Assembly (NCBI GenBank): GCA_041624375.1
Contig: JBFJVD010000007.1
Coordinates: 1-34,034 of the forward strand
Length of the DNA: 34,034 nt
Origin: JBFJVD01 sp041624375
GTDB taxonomy: Bacteria > Chloroflexota > Anaerolineae > Anaerolineales > E44-bin32
Direction: 5' to 3'
Positions 14,873 to 22,322 of this stretch are shown in pieces. The first letter of the stretch is position 1, and each line of letters opens with the position of its first letter. A model generated the notes under the pieces. The model saw only the letters and a program-made list of their open reading frames with translations, was not told the DNA's origin and searched no databases. Made by a program: the position numbers and the translations under genes.

Positions 14873-15843
14873 GCTCACCGCTCGTGGCGGCCCGTCACAT
14901 GGTCGAGGAAGCAAAGCATGTGGCCGTGGTTTCCCACATCCGCCCGGATGGGGATGCGGTCGGGTCTCTGCTCGGCTTGACGGCCAGTTTGCAGCGTGGC
15001 GCTAAGCTCGCGACTCCGATCCTGGTTGACGGAGTCCCCCGTCGTTTTCGGTTTTTGCCTGGCGCAGAGCACGTCGTGCGATCGCTGCCTGCGACCTACG
15101 ATCTGCTCATCGCCGTCGACTGCTCCGACCGTGAACGACTCGGCGTCCAATCCGCAGCGCCGATTACGCCTCACCTAAATATCGATCATCACCCAACCAA
15201 CACCAACTTCGCAGAACTGAACCTGGTGGACCCTGCGGCCGCCTCCACCGCAGAGATGCTCTTCCAGCTCCTGCCGGAACTCGGGCTGCCCCTGGATGAG
15301 CGCGCGGCCACCAATCTGCTGGCCGGCATCGTCGCCGATACCCTCGGTTTCCGAACCCCGAACGTCTCGCCGTCGACACTGCGTGACGCTGCTGCGCTCA
15401 TGGAACTCGGCGCGCCACTGGCCGCCGTCTATCAGCGTGCCCTGCTCGATCGCTCACTCGTCGACCTGCGCTACTGGGGCGCAGGATTGTTGCGCCTTCA
15501 GCAGGAGGATGGTCTCGTCTGGACCCGGCTCACCGCGGCAGATCGAACCAGCGTCGGATATCAGGGGCGCGATGATGCCGACCTGATCCAGCTCTTGACG
15601 ACGCTGGAGGAAGCCCTTGTCATTGTGCTGCTGGTTGAACAGCCAGATGGAACAATCAAGGTCAGCTGGCGCGCGCGGCCCGGCTATAATGTCGCTGCGG
15701 TTGCTCAAGCCTTCGGCGGAGGGGGCCATGAGCCAGCCGCAGGCGCGATGGTGGATGGCTTGCTCGACGACGTCGAGGCAAATGTCCTGGCCGCCACCCG
15801 ACCCCTCCTCGCTGCGAACCACGAACCGAGCCTGCCCCGGTGA
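14869..15843 (+). CDS. nrnA: bifunctional oligoribonuclease / PAP phosphatase NrnA (DHH phosphoesterase)
   Basis: A 324-residue DHH/DHHA1 phosphoesterase that degrades nano-RNAs and, in homologues, dephosphorylates 3'-phosphoadenosine 5'-phosphate. Metal-binding motifs are SHIRPDGDAVGS (DGD at 27-29), Asp84 in AVDCSD, DHH at 106-108 and the AD at 156-157 before TLGFRTPN. The DHHA1 substrate-binding loop is GGGGHEPAAG (283-292). The start is an unusual TTG at 14869 that overlaps rbfA as TTGA. It is supported by GGAGG at 14860-14864, although the gap of four bases is short; a GTG at 14884 is the alternative. Neighbours rbfA and truB match the common bacterial order. Confidence 0.93.
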   Translation: MSSPLVAARHMVEEAKHVAVVSHIRPDGDAVGSLLGLTASLQRGAKLATPILVDGVPRRFRFLPGAEHVVRSLPATYDLLIAVDCSDRERLGVQSAAPITPHLNIDHHPTNTNFAELNLVDPAAASTAEMLFQLLPELGLPLDERAATNLLAGIVADTLGFRTPNVSPSTLRDAAALMELGAPLAAVYQRALLDRSLVDLRYWGAGLLRLQQEDGLVWTRLTAADRTSVGYQGRDDADLIQLLTTLEEALVIVLLVEQPDGTIKVSWRARPGYNVAAVAQAFGGGGHEPAAGAMVDGLLDDVEANVLAATRPLLAANHEPSLPR

Positions 15844-16721
15844 AGGACTTCGGCCTCATCATCGTCGATAAGCCGGTCGGTCCGACCTCGCACCAAGTGG
15901 TGAGCCTGGTGCGGAAGGAAACCGGCATACGCAAGGTGGGTCATGCTGGCACGCTCGATCCGCGTGCCTCCGGAGTGCTGGTTCTATGCCTGGGGGCTGC
16001 GACCCGTTTAAGTGAATACCTTTCCACCAGTTCGAAGGCCTACGAAGCCGTCATCCGCTTTGGTGCCTCGACCGATACCTACGATGCGGATGGTCAGTTT
16101 GTTCAGCAGTCCGGCTCGGCGCCGGAACTGACCGAGATTGAAGCCGTTTTGCCCCGCTTCCGTGGGGAGATCGAGCAGATCCCGCCTCCTTACAGCGCCA
16201 TCAAGGTCAAAGGAAAGAAGGCCTACGAATTGGCCCGCGCCGGGGAGGAAGTGGATCTCCAGGCAAGGAATGTGACCATTCACCAGCTGCGAGTGGTAGG
16301 CTATGAACCGCCCGATCTGCGTCTGACCGTCGAGTGCTCGGCGGGGACCTATATCCGTTCGCTGGCGCATGATCTGGGCGAAGCGCTTGCCACCGGAGCT
16401 CACCTGGTCGAGCTCCGGCGGACAAAGGCAGGGCCCTTTGCACTGGCAGACGCCGTTCCGTTGGCTAAGCTTGAAGTTGGCTTCATCGCCGGCAAGTGGG
16501 AACGATATGTCCGCCCGGCGGTTGATGCGCTGCCCGAGCTGCCGATTACCGTCATCCCAGAAGACCTCATCGAGGATGTGCGCAATGGCCGCCGAATCCC
16601 AGCAGAGCCGGGAGCGCAAGGCCTCAGCCGTGGGGTTGCCGCGGATGGTGAACTGGTCGCAATCCTCGAAGCTGTCGCAGGGGAAGCCCTCTGGCATCCG
16701 CGCAAGGTCTTTTTGAGCTGA
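15840..16721 (+). CDS. truB: tRNA pseudouridine(55) synthase TruB
   Basis: A 293-residue pseudouridine synthase that converts U55 to pseudouridine in the T-arm of tRNAs. The catalytic aspartate is Asp40 in GHAGTLDPRASGVL. The other family motifs are the YSAIKVKGKKAYELAR segment and CSAGTYIRSLAHDLG. A PUA-like C-terminal region follows, ending in ILEAVAGEALWHPRKVF. It starts with GTG at 15840, overlapping the nrnA stop as GTGA, so it is translationally coupled. The N-terminus GLIIVDKPVGPTSHQVV is standard for TruB and confirms the start. Confidence 0.95.
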   Translation: MKDFGLIIVDKPVGPTSHQVVSLVRKETGIRKVGHAGTLDPRASGVLVLCLGAATRLSEYLSTSSKAYEAVIRFGASTDTYDADGQFVQQSGSAPELTEIEAVLPRFRGEIEQIPPPYSAIKVKGKKAYELARAGEEVDLQARNVTIHQLRVVGYEPPDLRLTVECSAGTYIRSLAHDLGEALATGAHLVELRRTKAGPFALADAVPLAKLEVGFIAGKWERYVRPAVDALPELPITVIPEDLIEDVRNGRRIPAEPGAQGLSRGVAADGELVAILEAVAGEALWHPRKVFLS

Positions 16722-16728
16722 ATTCGCC

Positions 16729-17664
16729 ATGCAGCATGTGCGTCGGCTGGATGATCTCAATCTGGAGGGCTGCCAGCTCACCATTGGCGTATTCGATGGC
16801 GTGCATCTCGGCCATCAGCAACTCCTGGGTTCGCTGGTGCGCTACGCGCGACAGCAGCGGATGCCCGCAGCCGTCTTTACCTTTGATCCACACCCCATCG
16901 AGGTGTTGCGCGATCCGGCGCTGATCCGCTATCTGACCTCCCCCGACGAACGCGCCGCTCTGCTGGGCCAACTCGGCGTGGACTACGTCATCACGCAGCA
17001 ATTCGACCGGCCATTTTCGCACCTGACCCCAGCTGAGTTCCTTGATAGGCTGCAGCACAGTGTAAATTTCCGCGGACTCTGGGTGGGTCCGGATTTCAAC
17101 TTCGGCCATCAGCGCCAAGGGAACGTCGCCTATTTGGAGCAGGATGCACCTCGACGCGGATTTGAGCTCCACGTCGTGAAGCCGGTCGAGGCTCAGGGCG
17201 AGGTGATCAGTTCGACGCGCATCCGACAGGCCCTGAAGCTGGGTGACTTGCCGGCTGCGGAGCGCCTCCTGGGTCGGCCGTACAGCATGACCGTTCGACT
17301 GCTCCCACGACCCGAAGGCGGCGGTGGGCTTCTTCTCCCGGCTGAAGCCTGGGAAAAGCGAGTCTATCCCGCATTCGGGGTGTATGCGGCCAGATTTCGC
17401 TCGGATGCGGACCAATGGGGAGCACTCGTCTATCTGGCGCCGCCGAACGCACGAGCTCCCGAATTGCACCATCCCCCCTCCGTCTGGGTCCACCTGCTCG
17501 AGGGGCATCGAGCCCTGGAGGACGACGAGCTTGGTCCCGGCGAGCTGGCCTTTCGCGAGCGAATAGGGGACCTGGACACCGTCCCGGGCGAGGATCTGGA
17601 ATCCACTCAGCTGGCGGACCACGCGGCGATCGCCGGCCGAATCCTGGGCGTTCGTCCCCGCTGA
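16729..17664 (+). CDS. ribF: RibF-family FAD synthetase with degenerate riboflavin-kinase half
   Basis: A 311-residue member of the bifunctional RibF family, which normally phosphorylates riboflavin to FMN and then adenylylates it to FAD. The N-terminal FMN adenylyltransferase half is intact: FDGVHLGH (22-29), TFDPHP (51-56) and the SSTRIR motif (161-166). The flavokinase half starts as usual with LGRPYS (181-186) and keeps PAFGVYA (214-220). It lacks the RGRxLGFPTAN motif and the GxNxGxRPT region; in their place are Gly/Leu/Pro-rich stretches (195-205, 235-250). I infer an active adenylyltransferase and a probably inactive kinase. It starts seven bases after truB and ends the operon. Confidence 0.88.
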   Translation: MQHVRRLDDLNLEGCQLTIGVFDGVHLGHQQLLGSLVRYARQQRMPAAVFTFDPHPIEVLRDPALIRYLTSPDERAALLGQLGVDYVITQQFDRPFSHLTPAEFLDRLQHSVNFRGLWVGPDFNFGHQRQGNVAYLEQDAPRRGFELHVVKPVEAQGEVISSTRIRQALKLGDLPAAERLLGRPYSMTVRLLPRPEGGGGLLLPAEAWEKRVYPAFGVYAARFRSDADQWGALVYLAPPNARAPELHHPPSVWVHLLEGHRALEDDELGPGELAFRERIGDLDTVPGEDLESTQLADHAAIAGRILGVRPR

Positions 17665-17881
17665 TACGCTTTCCTCAAGGTAAGCATTCCGGTTGCGGCG
17701 ATGCAGTCTGGGATCATCCGCCTCTCACAGGTCTCCCATCCGCCCAGATCTTAAGCCCTGCAGCTCAATGGATTTCGCTTGCGATGAAGGGATGAGATGG
17801 ACATCTCACAGATGTGTTCGGCGCGCGGTAGGCTGGGATTCCCGGCGGGGATGCACTGCCGTACATCGCATGGGAATCGAA

Positions 17882-17915
17882 AAGCCCCCTGCAAACAGAA
17901 CTCAGCAAGGGGCTT
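17882..17915 (-). terminator. intrinsic terminator of the cold-shock gene
   Basis: On the minus strand AAGCCCC (17915-17909) pairs with GGGGCTT (17888-17882) across a 20-base loop and is followed by TTCG. It lies about 20 bases after the csp stop. The rest of the 270-base gap 17665-17934 contains a GATTCCC/GGGAATC inverted repeat (17837-17843 with 17872-17878) and no gene that I can recognise. Confidence 0.6.
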
Positions 17916-17934
17916 CTGAGGGTCTTAAATTCGG

Positions 17935-18144
17935 CTAAACGACAGTCACATCAGCGGCCTGGAGACCCTTAGGGCCCTCTTCGACTGAGAACTCGACCTG
18001 TTGGCCCTCTTCGAGGTTTCGAAAGCCCTCCCCGCGAATGGCTGTGTAGTGGACAAACACGTCGGGGCCGTCTTCGCGCTCGATGAATCCGTATCCCTTT
18101 CCCGTGTTGAACCACTTGACCGTACCGAGAATGCGTTCCGACAT
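17935..18144 (-). CDS. cold-shock domain protein (CspA family)
   Basis: A 69-residue single cold-shock domain that binds single-stranded RNA/DNA and melts RNA structure. RNP1 is KGYGFI (16-21) and RNP2 is VFVHY (29-33), with the leading GTVKWFN. The start is the ATG at 18144, with AGGAGG ten bases upstream; a longer TTG form from 18168 would cover that ribosome-binding site and is rejected. Its own promoter is at 18300-18328 and a long structured leader precedes it, as is usual for cold-shock genes. It is followed by its own terminator, so it is a single-gene unit. Confidence 0.96.
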   Translation of the reverse strand: MSERILGTVKWFNTGKGYGFIEREDGPDVFVHYTAIRGEGFRNLEEGQQVEFSVEEGPKGLQAADVTVV

Positions 18145-18226
18145 GGCTGTGGTGCCTCCTTGCAGCAAAAGCGATCTTCAGGTTCGCCGCAAATTCGCTC
18201 TGGGTGGGCAGACCGAACCAATTCGA

Positions 18227-18247
18227 CCTGGGCGATGGGCGCCCAGG
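18227..18247 (-). promoter_or_regulatory. 8-bp GC-rich hairpin in the cold-shock gene leader
   Basis: CCTGGGCG (18227-18234) and CGCCCAGG (18240-18247) are perfect complements with a five-base loop. The hairpin sits roughly 45-65 bases into the predicted csp leader. Cold-shock leaders often change structure with temperature; a thermosensor role is an inference from position only. Confidence 0.4.
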
Positions 18248-18299
18248 CCGGGGTCTTTCGACTCCCTGAGAAGAACCTGCGAACGACTCCTTGTGCGGG

Positions 18300-18328
18300 A
18301 TGATAGCACCCCTTCGATTCGCTGTCTA
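18300..18328 (-). promoter_or_regulatory. probable promoter of the cold-shock gene
   Basis: Minus strand: -35 TAGACA (18328-18323), 17-base spacer, -10 TATCAT (18305-18300), preceded by TGC as an extended -10. Both boxes match consensus at five of six bases. The predicted leader is about 150 bases. The remaining sequence to 18460 shows no gene. Confidence 0.6.
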
Positions 18329-18460
18329 GTGGGCAATGAGACAGGTGAACCCTGCCCTGGGAGGCTTTCGACCGACTTTCCGATGGAATGGAAATTCTGG
18401 CTTGAACCGGGGATGCCCGCCGGAAATTCCCCGCGACCCGTCAGTCCATCCGCTTGGCGC

Positions 18461-19819
18461 TCACTCGATCGTAGGCGTCGAGGGCTTGCCTTCCGCAACG
18501 GAAGTCGCTTGTTGCGCAGCGGGAAGGGAAGCTCCGGCTTCAGCTCGATCGATCCCGGGTTGGGTCCTTGGACCGAAAAGGATCCAGAGCAGCCAGCCGA
18601 GACCGGGGAGGAGGATCAGGCCCGAGCTCAGCCAAAGGCCTCCTGTGACGCCAAGCGAGGTGGCATCCAAAAGCCAGCCGCCGGCTGCGGAACCGAAGGC
18701 GTTGGCCAGCGTGAACATGGCGAATTCAGTCGAAAAGACACGCCCCCGAACCCGATCGGGCGCGAGCTGAAGCAAGAGCTGGGTTGAAAACACCCAATTA
18801 AGGCCGTTGCCCACCGCTCGCAGGAGTGCGCCGAAGAGCACCCAACCGAAGCTCCAGAGCGGCGCCATGATGGCCAGCCCAAGGGCAATGAACCCGTAGG
18901 CGGCAAACAGCGTGATGCGCAAGGCGCGGTCGCGATCGCCTGTGATCCAACGGGCCAGGATTGGCCCGACGCCGGTGCCCACACCAAACACCGAATACAT
19001 GATTCCCAGGCTGATCCCGCCTCCTTCTCCGATCACATAGATATCTTCCGCGATCGTCACCTGAAGCACCATGAACGCGCCGGAGGCGAGTATGCCGTGC
19101 GCGGCCTTGTGGAGCGCGATCACGAAGACATCGGGGCTACGGCGCAGGTAGCGCAGCCCATCGACATATTCTCGGACGGCAGCGCCCACGCTGCGGTCTG
19201 TGGACTGGATCGCCGGCGCCATGCTGTAGGCGAGGCGGGCCAGAATGATGCCGGACAGGAAGAACGTGGCTGAGTCGATGACGAAGGCTGGATAGATTCC
19301 CCACGCGCCGGAAACGATCCCTCCCAATGCCGCCCCGACAGCCAGCATCACGGACCAGGTGGTGCTTCCGATCGCGTTGGCGGCGCCAAGCTCATCGGAA
19401 CGTACCAGGTCCGGCAGGATGGCGTTACGGGTAGGGTAGAACAGCCCACTCATCGCCATCTGGATGGCGGTGAGCACGAACAGGAGCCAAACATCGTCGG
19501 GATCGCGGACGAACAAGAATCCAAGCACCGCCACGCCGCGCAGGATGTCGGTGAGGATCAGCAAGGTCTTCCGATTGTAGCGGTCCGCGGCAACGCCTGC
19601 GAACGGGCTCATCACGAAGGGGGCAAGCATGCGGATGACAAAAAGCGCGCCGACTGCCAGGCCGGACCCTGTCAGGCTGGCAACCAGGGAGGCGGACGCG
19701 ATCAGGTTGAACCAATCCCCGAACAGGCTGGCTACCTGGCCCGACCAGAGCAGGCGAAAATTCCGGTTGCTGCGCAGCAGCTCGATGTACCCGATTGAGT
19801 CAGGCGCGGTGCTTTGCAT
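18461..19819 (-). CDS. major facilitator superfamily exporter (MFS_3/EntS-like)
   Basis: A 452-residue transporter with about 12 membrane helices. The motif between helices 2 and 3, FAGVAADRYNRKTLL, is typical of MFS proteins, and the opening NFRLLWSGQVASLFGDWFN is typical of the MFS_3 group that includes the enterobactin exporter EntS and macrolide efflux proteins. FYPTRNAILPDLV and the repeated GALLRAVGNGLNWV segment support this. It is expected to export a small molecule using the proton gradient; the substrate is unknown. An AGGAGA precedes the ATG by ten bases, and an 8-bp hairpin (19841-19864) lies just before it. The SURF1 gene lies 111 bases upstream on the same strand. Confidence 0.88.
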   Translation of the reverse strand: MQSTAPDSIGYIELLRSNRNFRLLWSGQVASLFGDWFNLIASASLVASLTGSGLAVGALFVIRMLAPFVMSPFAGVAADRYNRKTLLILTDILRGVAVLGFLFVRDPDDVWLLFVLTAIQMAMSGLFYPTRNAILPDLVRSDELGAANAIGSTTWSVMLAVGAALGGIVSGAWGIYPAFVIDSATFFLSGIILARLAYSMAPAIQSTDRSVGAAVREYVDGLRYLRRSPDVFVIALHKAAHGILASGAFMVLQVTIAEDIYVIGEGGGISLGIMYSVFGVGTGVGPILARWITGDRDRALRITLFAAYGFIALGLAIMAPLWSFGWVLFGALLRAVGNGLNWVFSTQLLLQLAPDRVRGRVFSTEFAMFTLANAFGSAAGGWLLDATSLGVTGGLWLSSGLILLPGLGWLLWILFGPRTQPGIDRAEAGASLPAAQQATSVAEGKPSTPTIE

Positions 19820-19840
19820 GCTGTTCAGCTCTCCTATCCC

Positions 19841-19864
19841 CAGGGCGGATCTGCTCCCGCCCTG
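19841..19864 (-). promoter_or_regulatory. 8-bp hairpin just upstream of the MFS gene
   Basis: CAGGGCGG (19841-19848) and CCGCCCTG (19857-19864) form a perfect stem with an eight-base loop. No T-run follows in either direction, so it is a leader structure or an RNA end-stabilising hairpin rather than a clear terminator. Confidence 0.35.
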
Positions 19865-19930
19865 AAGACATCATACATGGTGCCCGCCCACCCCGCAGAT
19901 CAAGTCCTTAGGGTTGTGGCTTGACCTTGC

Positions 19931-20659
19931 TCAGGCGCCGTTCTGTCTGGATCGGGTGAGCCAATAAACCCCGCCGCCAAGCGCGATGGCAGCAAGTGCG
20001 AACCACTGCAGCGCGTAGCCCAGGTGGGGTCCATCGGAGAGATCGATCTCCTGGTCGGGTGTCGGCTGATCCGCCGATGCTTCGGGCCGCTCGGTGACAC
20101 CCAGGTAAAAGGGGAGCAGCGGGTAGGGAATCTGCGGCGCGATCAGCGACAGATCGAGCAGGCGCCACTTCTGCCGCGCAGGTTCGTTGGGAGCGGGCGT
20201 TGGATCTGCGAGCAGCCGCCAGCTCGGCTGTTCCTGACTTGGCAGGCCGATTCCGATCAGAGTGACCTCTTCGTCGGTCCGGTAGCGGTCGATTGCTTCC
20301 GCCTCAGCGTCGGCCATCGAGATCCAACCTCGGTCGACCAATATGGCCTGGTTTGATCCTTCGAGCCGCAGCGGCGTGACCAGATGGAAGCCGGGCCGGC
20401 CTTCAAGGGCGCGGTTCCGCAACAGGACTTGGTGCTCCGGGTCAAACACGCCGCGCGCGATGATCCGTCGGTAGACAAGGTCGGCGTCGAGGCCCACCGT
20501 ATCAAGTTGGAGGGGCGGTTGATCGAGATGGAACGCAATGTCGGAATTGCGGTCCCGGCGTTCACCCAGCCTCGATAGCTGCCAGAAGGCCAACCGAAGG
20601 CAAAGTCCGGCTACCAGCAGTGTCAGGATGAAGAAGCTGTATCGCCGTGTCGAGGTCAT
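19931..20659 (-). CDS. SURF1 family cytochrome oxidase assembly protein
   Basis: A 242-residue membrane protein of the SURF1 family, which helps insert heme a into cytochrome c oxidase. It has the family layout: an N-terminal membrane helix (about 6-26) followed by FWQLSRLGERRDRN, a periplasm-side beta domain with RGVFDPEHQVLLRNR and ILVDRGWIS, and a C-terminal helix (about 215-235) after GPHLGYALQWFALA. The HLGYALQWFALA motif is diagnostic. No cox genes are nearby. It starts inside the purB stop (ATGA overlap), so the two genes are translationally coupled despite unrelated roles. It suggests aerobic respiration with an aa3-type oxidase in this organism. Confidence 0.9.
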   Translation of the reverse strand: MTSTRRYSFFILTLLVAGLCLRLAFWQLSRLGERRDRNSDIAFHLDQPPLQLDTVGLDADLVYRRIIARGVFDPEHQVLLRNRALEGRPGFHLVTPLRLEGSNQAILVDRGWISMADAEAEAIDRYRTDEEVTLIGIGLPSQEQPSWRLLADPTPAPNEPARQKWRLLDLSLIAPQIPYPLLPFYLGVTERPEASADQPTPDQEIDLSDGPHLGYALQWFALAAIALGGGVYWLTRSRQNGA

Positions 20660-22059
20660 GCCTCGGGGTGCGCGCCAACCTGAAGGCGCTCGCGGATCTG
20701 TGCTGCCATGGCTTGCGCACGGCGGGGCGCAAGGCCGACGGCGGCTTCGGCTTCCAGCAGCGCCCGGATCCTGGCGGGCTGGAGGAAGGCAAGCAATGCG
20801 GTGTCGCCCGTCAGCCGCTCAACGAGCGGGTTGGGCCGCTCCTGCGCGAGGGCCTCCCAAGAAGCCAGGCTGTGCTGGCGCAGGCGTTCGTGCATCTCCT
20901 GGCGGTCGGCGCCGGCGCGCACCAGCTCGGTAAGCAAGAGGCCCTGGGCCGTGAACGCTCCAAATCGCTTGAGCTGCATTTCAATCCCGGCTTCATCGAC
21001 TTCCAGGTTCTCCACCAGCGATGCTGCGGTGCGGATCATCTCGTCGCAGGCGAGGAAGGCTTCTGGGATCAAGGCCCGCCGGTTGGCCGAGTCGTCCAAG
21101 GTCCGCTCCAGCAGGTTGCTGGCAGCATTTTCCCAGGCGACCCCGGCCGCCATCTGGACCGTTCGCGACAGGGAGCAGATCCGTTCAGCGGCGACAGGAT
21201 TTCGCTTGAAGGGCATCGCGCTCGAGCCGACTTGCTCCTCGCCAAACGGCTCCGAAGCTGTGGAGAATCCGGGGGACTGCATCAGGCGCAGGTCGAACGC
21301 GAATCGGTGCAGGCTGGCCGCGAGGCCGGCCAGTGCGGAAAGCAGCATGTGATCCTGCACCCGAGGGTAGATCTGGGTAGTGACGGCGAAGGGCTCCAGA
21401 TCCAGAGCTTTCATGACCTGGCCTTCGAACGCCTCGAAGCGATCGCTATCCCCTTCCAGGAGTTGGAGCAGCGAGGCTGCGGTGCCGACCGCCCCGCGGA
21501 TGCCTTTGCCCCTAAGCTGAATGCGAGCCCGCGCAAGCCTCTCAAAATACATCGAAAGATCCTGGGCGTACCCGCTTAGTCGGAAGCCGAGGGTAGTGGG
21601 CTCTGCCGGCTGAAGATGCGTGTAGCCAAGGATCGTCCGGCCTGCATGGGCTTCTATCTGTCGGCTGAAATTGAGTAGTAGCGTACGCAGTTCACGCAGG
21701 ATAAGCGCAAGCGCCGTCCGTTGGCGGATCACATCGGCGTTGTCCTTGATATCCGCTGAAGTGAGCCCCCAATGCAGGATACTGCCGGCCTCACCACACT
21801 GCTCGGCGAACACTTTCAGCTCTGCGACAAGATCGTGACCAATCTCGGCTTCGAGCTTTGCGGCTCTGGCGATATCGATGGCATCCTGGTGCTCTACAAG
21901 AGCGCTCACCTGTTCGTCCGCGACCAGGCCCGCATCCGCCTGTGCCCGCGCAACGGCGACCCATATCCGACGCCAAATCCGCCGTTGGGCGGCCTCTGAC
22001 CAGAGGTCTCGCATGTCCGGGGATCCATAACGAACTGAAAAGGGGGACTGATACGACAT
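20656..22059 (-). CDS. purB: adenylosuccinate lyase PurB
   Basis: A 467-residue fumarase/aspartase superfamily lyase that removes fumarate from SAICAR and adenylosuccinate in purine synthesis. The family signature is GSSAMPFKRNP (278-288); TSADIKDNAD (100-109) and GYTHLQPAEPTT with His148 form the other active-site blocks. The start is the ATG at 22059, giving the standard N-terminus ending in FSVRYGSPDMRDLWSE. The frame stays open upstream to 22275, but that stretch is not family sequence and has no ribosome-binding site. The stop overlaps the SURF1 start as ATGA. Other purine genes are not in the window. Confidence 0.95.
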   Translation of the reverse strand: MSYQSPFSVRYGSPDMRDLWSEAAQRRIWRRIWVAVARAQADAGLVADEQVSALVEHQDAIDIARAAKLEAEIGHDLVAELKVFAEQCGEAGSILHWGLTSADIKDNADVIRQRTALALILRELRTLLLNFSRQIEAHAGRTILGYTHLQPAEPTTLGFRLSGYAQDLSMYFERLARARIQLRGKGIRGAVGTAASLLQLLEGDSDRFEAFEGQVMKALDLEPFAVTTQIYPRVQDHMLLSALAGLAASLHRFAFDLRLMQSPGFSTASEPFGEEQVGSSAMPFKRNPVAAERICSLSRTVQMAAGVAWENAASNLLERTLDDSANRRALIPEAFLACDEMIRTAASLVENLEVDEAGIEMQLKRFGAFTAQGLLLTELVRAGADRQEMHERLRQHSLASWEALAQERPNPLVERLTGDTALLAFLQPARIRALLEAEAAVGLAPRRAQAMAAQIRERLQVGAHPEA

Positions 22060-22250
22060 GGTCTGAAATCCTGAAGCCTGTTCGAGGTAAGGGGGTAACG
22101 CCGAGCAGGATACCATGAAAACCTTTGCTGCCCGTGGTCGATCTGCGTGCATCATGTGATCATCGATCCGGGGGGGCAAGGCTCGATTCTTCGGAACCCT
22201 TGTTTCAGGTGGGGTCACCCTCTGTGCGCTAGCTGCTCGGGGGGGCGCCC

Positions 22251-22288
22251 TCAGAAGCCTTGTGGGACAGATCATCCGTGGCTTCTGA
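22251..22288 (-). promoter_or_regulatory. 9-bp inverted repeat between the methyltransferase gene and purB
   Basis: TCAGAAGCC (22251-22259) and GGCTTCTGA (22280-22288) are perfect complements around a 20-base loop. A further GAAGCC (22318-22323) could pair with the GGCTTC part of the second arm instead, so two alternative hairpins are possible in the 263-base gap 22060-22322. No T-run follows, so it is not an obvious terminator. Confidence 0.4.
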
Positions 22289-22307
22289 ACCGCACAGGGG
22301 AATGGAA

Positions 22308-22321
22308 CTTCCGTACGGAAG
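22308..22321. repeat. 14-base perfect palindrome
   Basis: CTTCCGTACGGAAG is its own reverse complement and ends two bases outside the methyltransferase stop codon. It could be a protein-binding operator or part of the alternative RNA hairpin described for this gap. No function can be assigned. Confidence 0.4.
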
Positions 22322-22322
22322 C

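Noticed and set aside
12614..14914. 766-codon open frame antisense to infB and rbfA
   Set aside because: It shows no recognisable domain and lies opposite two conserved genes. Long antisense frames are common at this base composition.
17793..17808. TGAGAT-GGAC-ATCTCA small hairpin after ribF
   Set aside because: A six-base AT-containing stem with no T-run; could be chance and is not a clear terminator.
22170..22245. Two runs of seven G as a G-quadruplex
   Set aside because: The runs at 22170-22176 and 22239-22245 are too far apart and lack two further tracts of equal quality.
22060..22275. N-terminal extension of PurB
   Set aside because: The 72 extra codons are Pro/Arg-rich, unlike PurB, and run through the hairpin region; the standard start is at 22059.
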